Below, piece by piece: positions 63,526 to 64,000 of a stretch of 64,000 nucleotides of DNA (its first letter is position 1; every line of letters starts with the position of its first letter). This DNA is from Cryobacterium psychrophilum (GTDB lineage Bacteria > Actinomycetota > Actinomycetes > Actinomycetales > Microbacteriaceae): positions 1 through 64,000 of the forward strand of contig NZ_SODI01000002.1 of NCBI RefSeq assembly GCF_004365915.1. The letters run 5' to 3'. Made by a program: the position numbers and the translations under genes. The notes beneath the pieces were generated by a model that was given only the letters and a program-made list of their open reading frames with translations, was not told the origin of the DNA and searched no databases.

Positions 63526-63636
63526 CCTTATCGGGGTCTGAAGTGAACGTTTCTGCTTGCCCGCGAAATCACTAATAACTCACCAAGCTCCTCCTTGGCT
63601 GTGGGAGTGCAGTTCACCGACGTTCGTACTCGGGCA

Positions 63637-64000
63637 TCAACGGATTTCTCGATTAGGGGTCTGAACCGTAGTAACCCAGGCGCGCATTCCTCCGTGCAGG
63701 TGCTTCACCCGCGAGTAGCCGCGCCGCTGCAGTTCGGCGAGTACTGCGGCCGAGCGCGACCCGGCCGTGCAGTGCAGCACCAGATCCCGGTCGCGCGGCA
63801 GTTCGTGCTCGGCATCGCCGGCGAAGATCCGGCCCTGGGACACCAGCCGTGAGCCCGGGATGCTCTCGATCTCGCGTTCGCTGGGCTCCCTCACGTCGAT
63901 CAGGTCGAAGTCGATCAGTCCCGCATCGCGGCGTTCAAGCATGGTGGCCAGCTCGCGAACGGTGATCGTCGCGTCGGAATCCGTCATCGGTGTCGGCGCC
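63637..64000 (-). CDS. Rhodanese-domain end of a MoeB/MoeZ-like gene (continues beyond window)
   Basis: ATITVRELATMLERRDAGLIDFDLIDVREPSEREIESIPGS, given here in shape only, leads to the active-site loop HCTAGSRSA and GYSRVKHLHGGMRAW. The frame stays open upstream of the ATG at 63987 to the window edge, and this linker-plus-rhodanese layout is typical for the C-terminus of MoeB/MoeZ adenylyltransferase-sulfurtransferases. A stand-alone rhodanese starting at 63987 is the alternative. Confidence 0.7.
   Translation of the reverse strand, partial: APTPMTDSDATITVRELATMLERRDAGLIDFDLIDVREPSEREIESIPGSRLVSQGRIFAGDAEHELPRDRDLVLHCTAGSRSAAVLAELQRRGYSRVKHLHGGMRAWVTTVQTPNREIR

Overview
The window is high-GC DNA with frequent GTG and TTG starts, actinobacterial-type plasmid genes (ParA with a small RHH partner, MobC/MOBP-like relaxase, DUF3560, DUF3846), NrdH-type redoxin, WxL/DUF916 surface proteins and a IIB-IIC-IIA fructose PTS. 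I infer an actinobacterium, probably Microbacteriaceae; the genus cannot be read from the sequence. The window looks like a large plasmid or a plasmid-derived chromosomal island crowded with insertion sequences. A partition module (10.3-11.7 kb) and a mobilisation module (52.2-55.7 kb) are both present, but I found no replication initiator.

Layout. 0-3.3 kb: a P-type ATPase fused in frame to the start of an IS3 OrfA. 3.6-5.3 kb: a WxL-like secreted protein and its DUF916 anchor. 5.9-6.6 kb: a Tn3-type miniature element, a heptamer repeat and a ParB remnant. 6.7-10.2 kb: three plasmid cassettes (dprA-like; a 50-aa ORF plus DUF3560; DUF3846), each behind a related leader of about 145 bp and closed by a related hairpin trailer. 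10.2-13.9 kb: parS-like palindromes, parA and an RHH partner, a Tn402-type miniature element and a KfrA-like coiled-coil gene behind nested palindromes. 14-17 kb: a 48-aa zinc ribbon and a type II-like methylase/endonuclease pair. 17-20.6 kb: hypothetical genes including DUF1643. 21.1-25.4 kb: nested ISs (IS1380, and an IS110 split by a 1-kb DUF6431 element). 25.8-27.4 kb: RES-Xre toxin-antitoxin.

27.6-35.7 kb: a catabolic operon with an IclR regulator, an OpuC/ProU-like quaternary-amine ABC importer, a beta-hydroxyacid dehydrogenase, an aldehyde dehydrogenase and a formaldehyde-activating-enzyme homologue. 35.7-38.2 kb: a Tn402-type end, a frameshifted IS3, a truncated phoD and a serine recombinase. 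38.6-43.1 kb: EamA/LysR and ArsR/MFS/NAD(P)H-oxidoreductase pairs. 43.8-49.5 kb: AbiH and an Abi-C protein (phage defence), an ECF sigma operon and two membrane-anchored hypotheticals. 49.6-51.2 kb: a zeta-toxin module with a palindromic operator. 51.3-55.7 kb: the NrdH-like operon behind a fourth leader copy, a candidate oriT, mobC, relaxase and an accessory gene. 55.7-64 kb: an AAA/DUF4143 gene, decayed chromosomal fragments (glycosyltransferase, LigD polymerase), a GNAT, IS debris, the fructose PTS, a second RES-Xre pair with a frameshifted toxin, and the rhodanese end of a MoeB/MoeZ-like gene leaving the window.

The most interesting signal is the repeated leader/trailer architecture at 6.7-10.2 kb. 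A fourth leader copy lies at 52.0-52.14 kb, on the opposite strand beside the mobilisation genes. It resembles how conjugative plasmids arrange leading-region genes behind repeated single-stranded-DNA promoters, but this remains a hypothesis.
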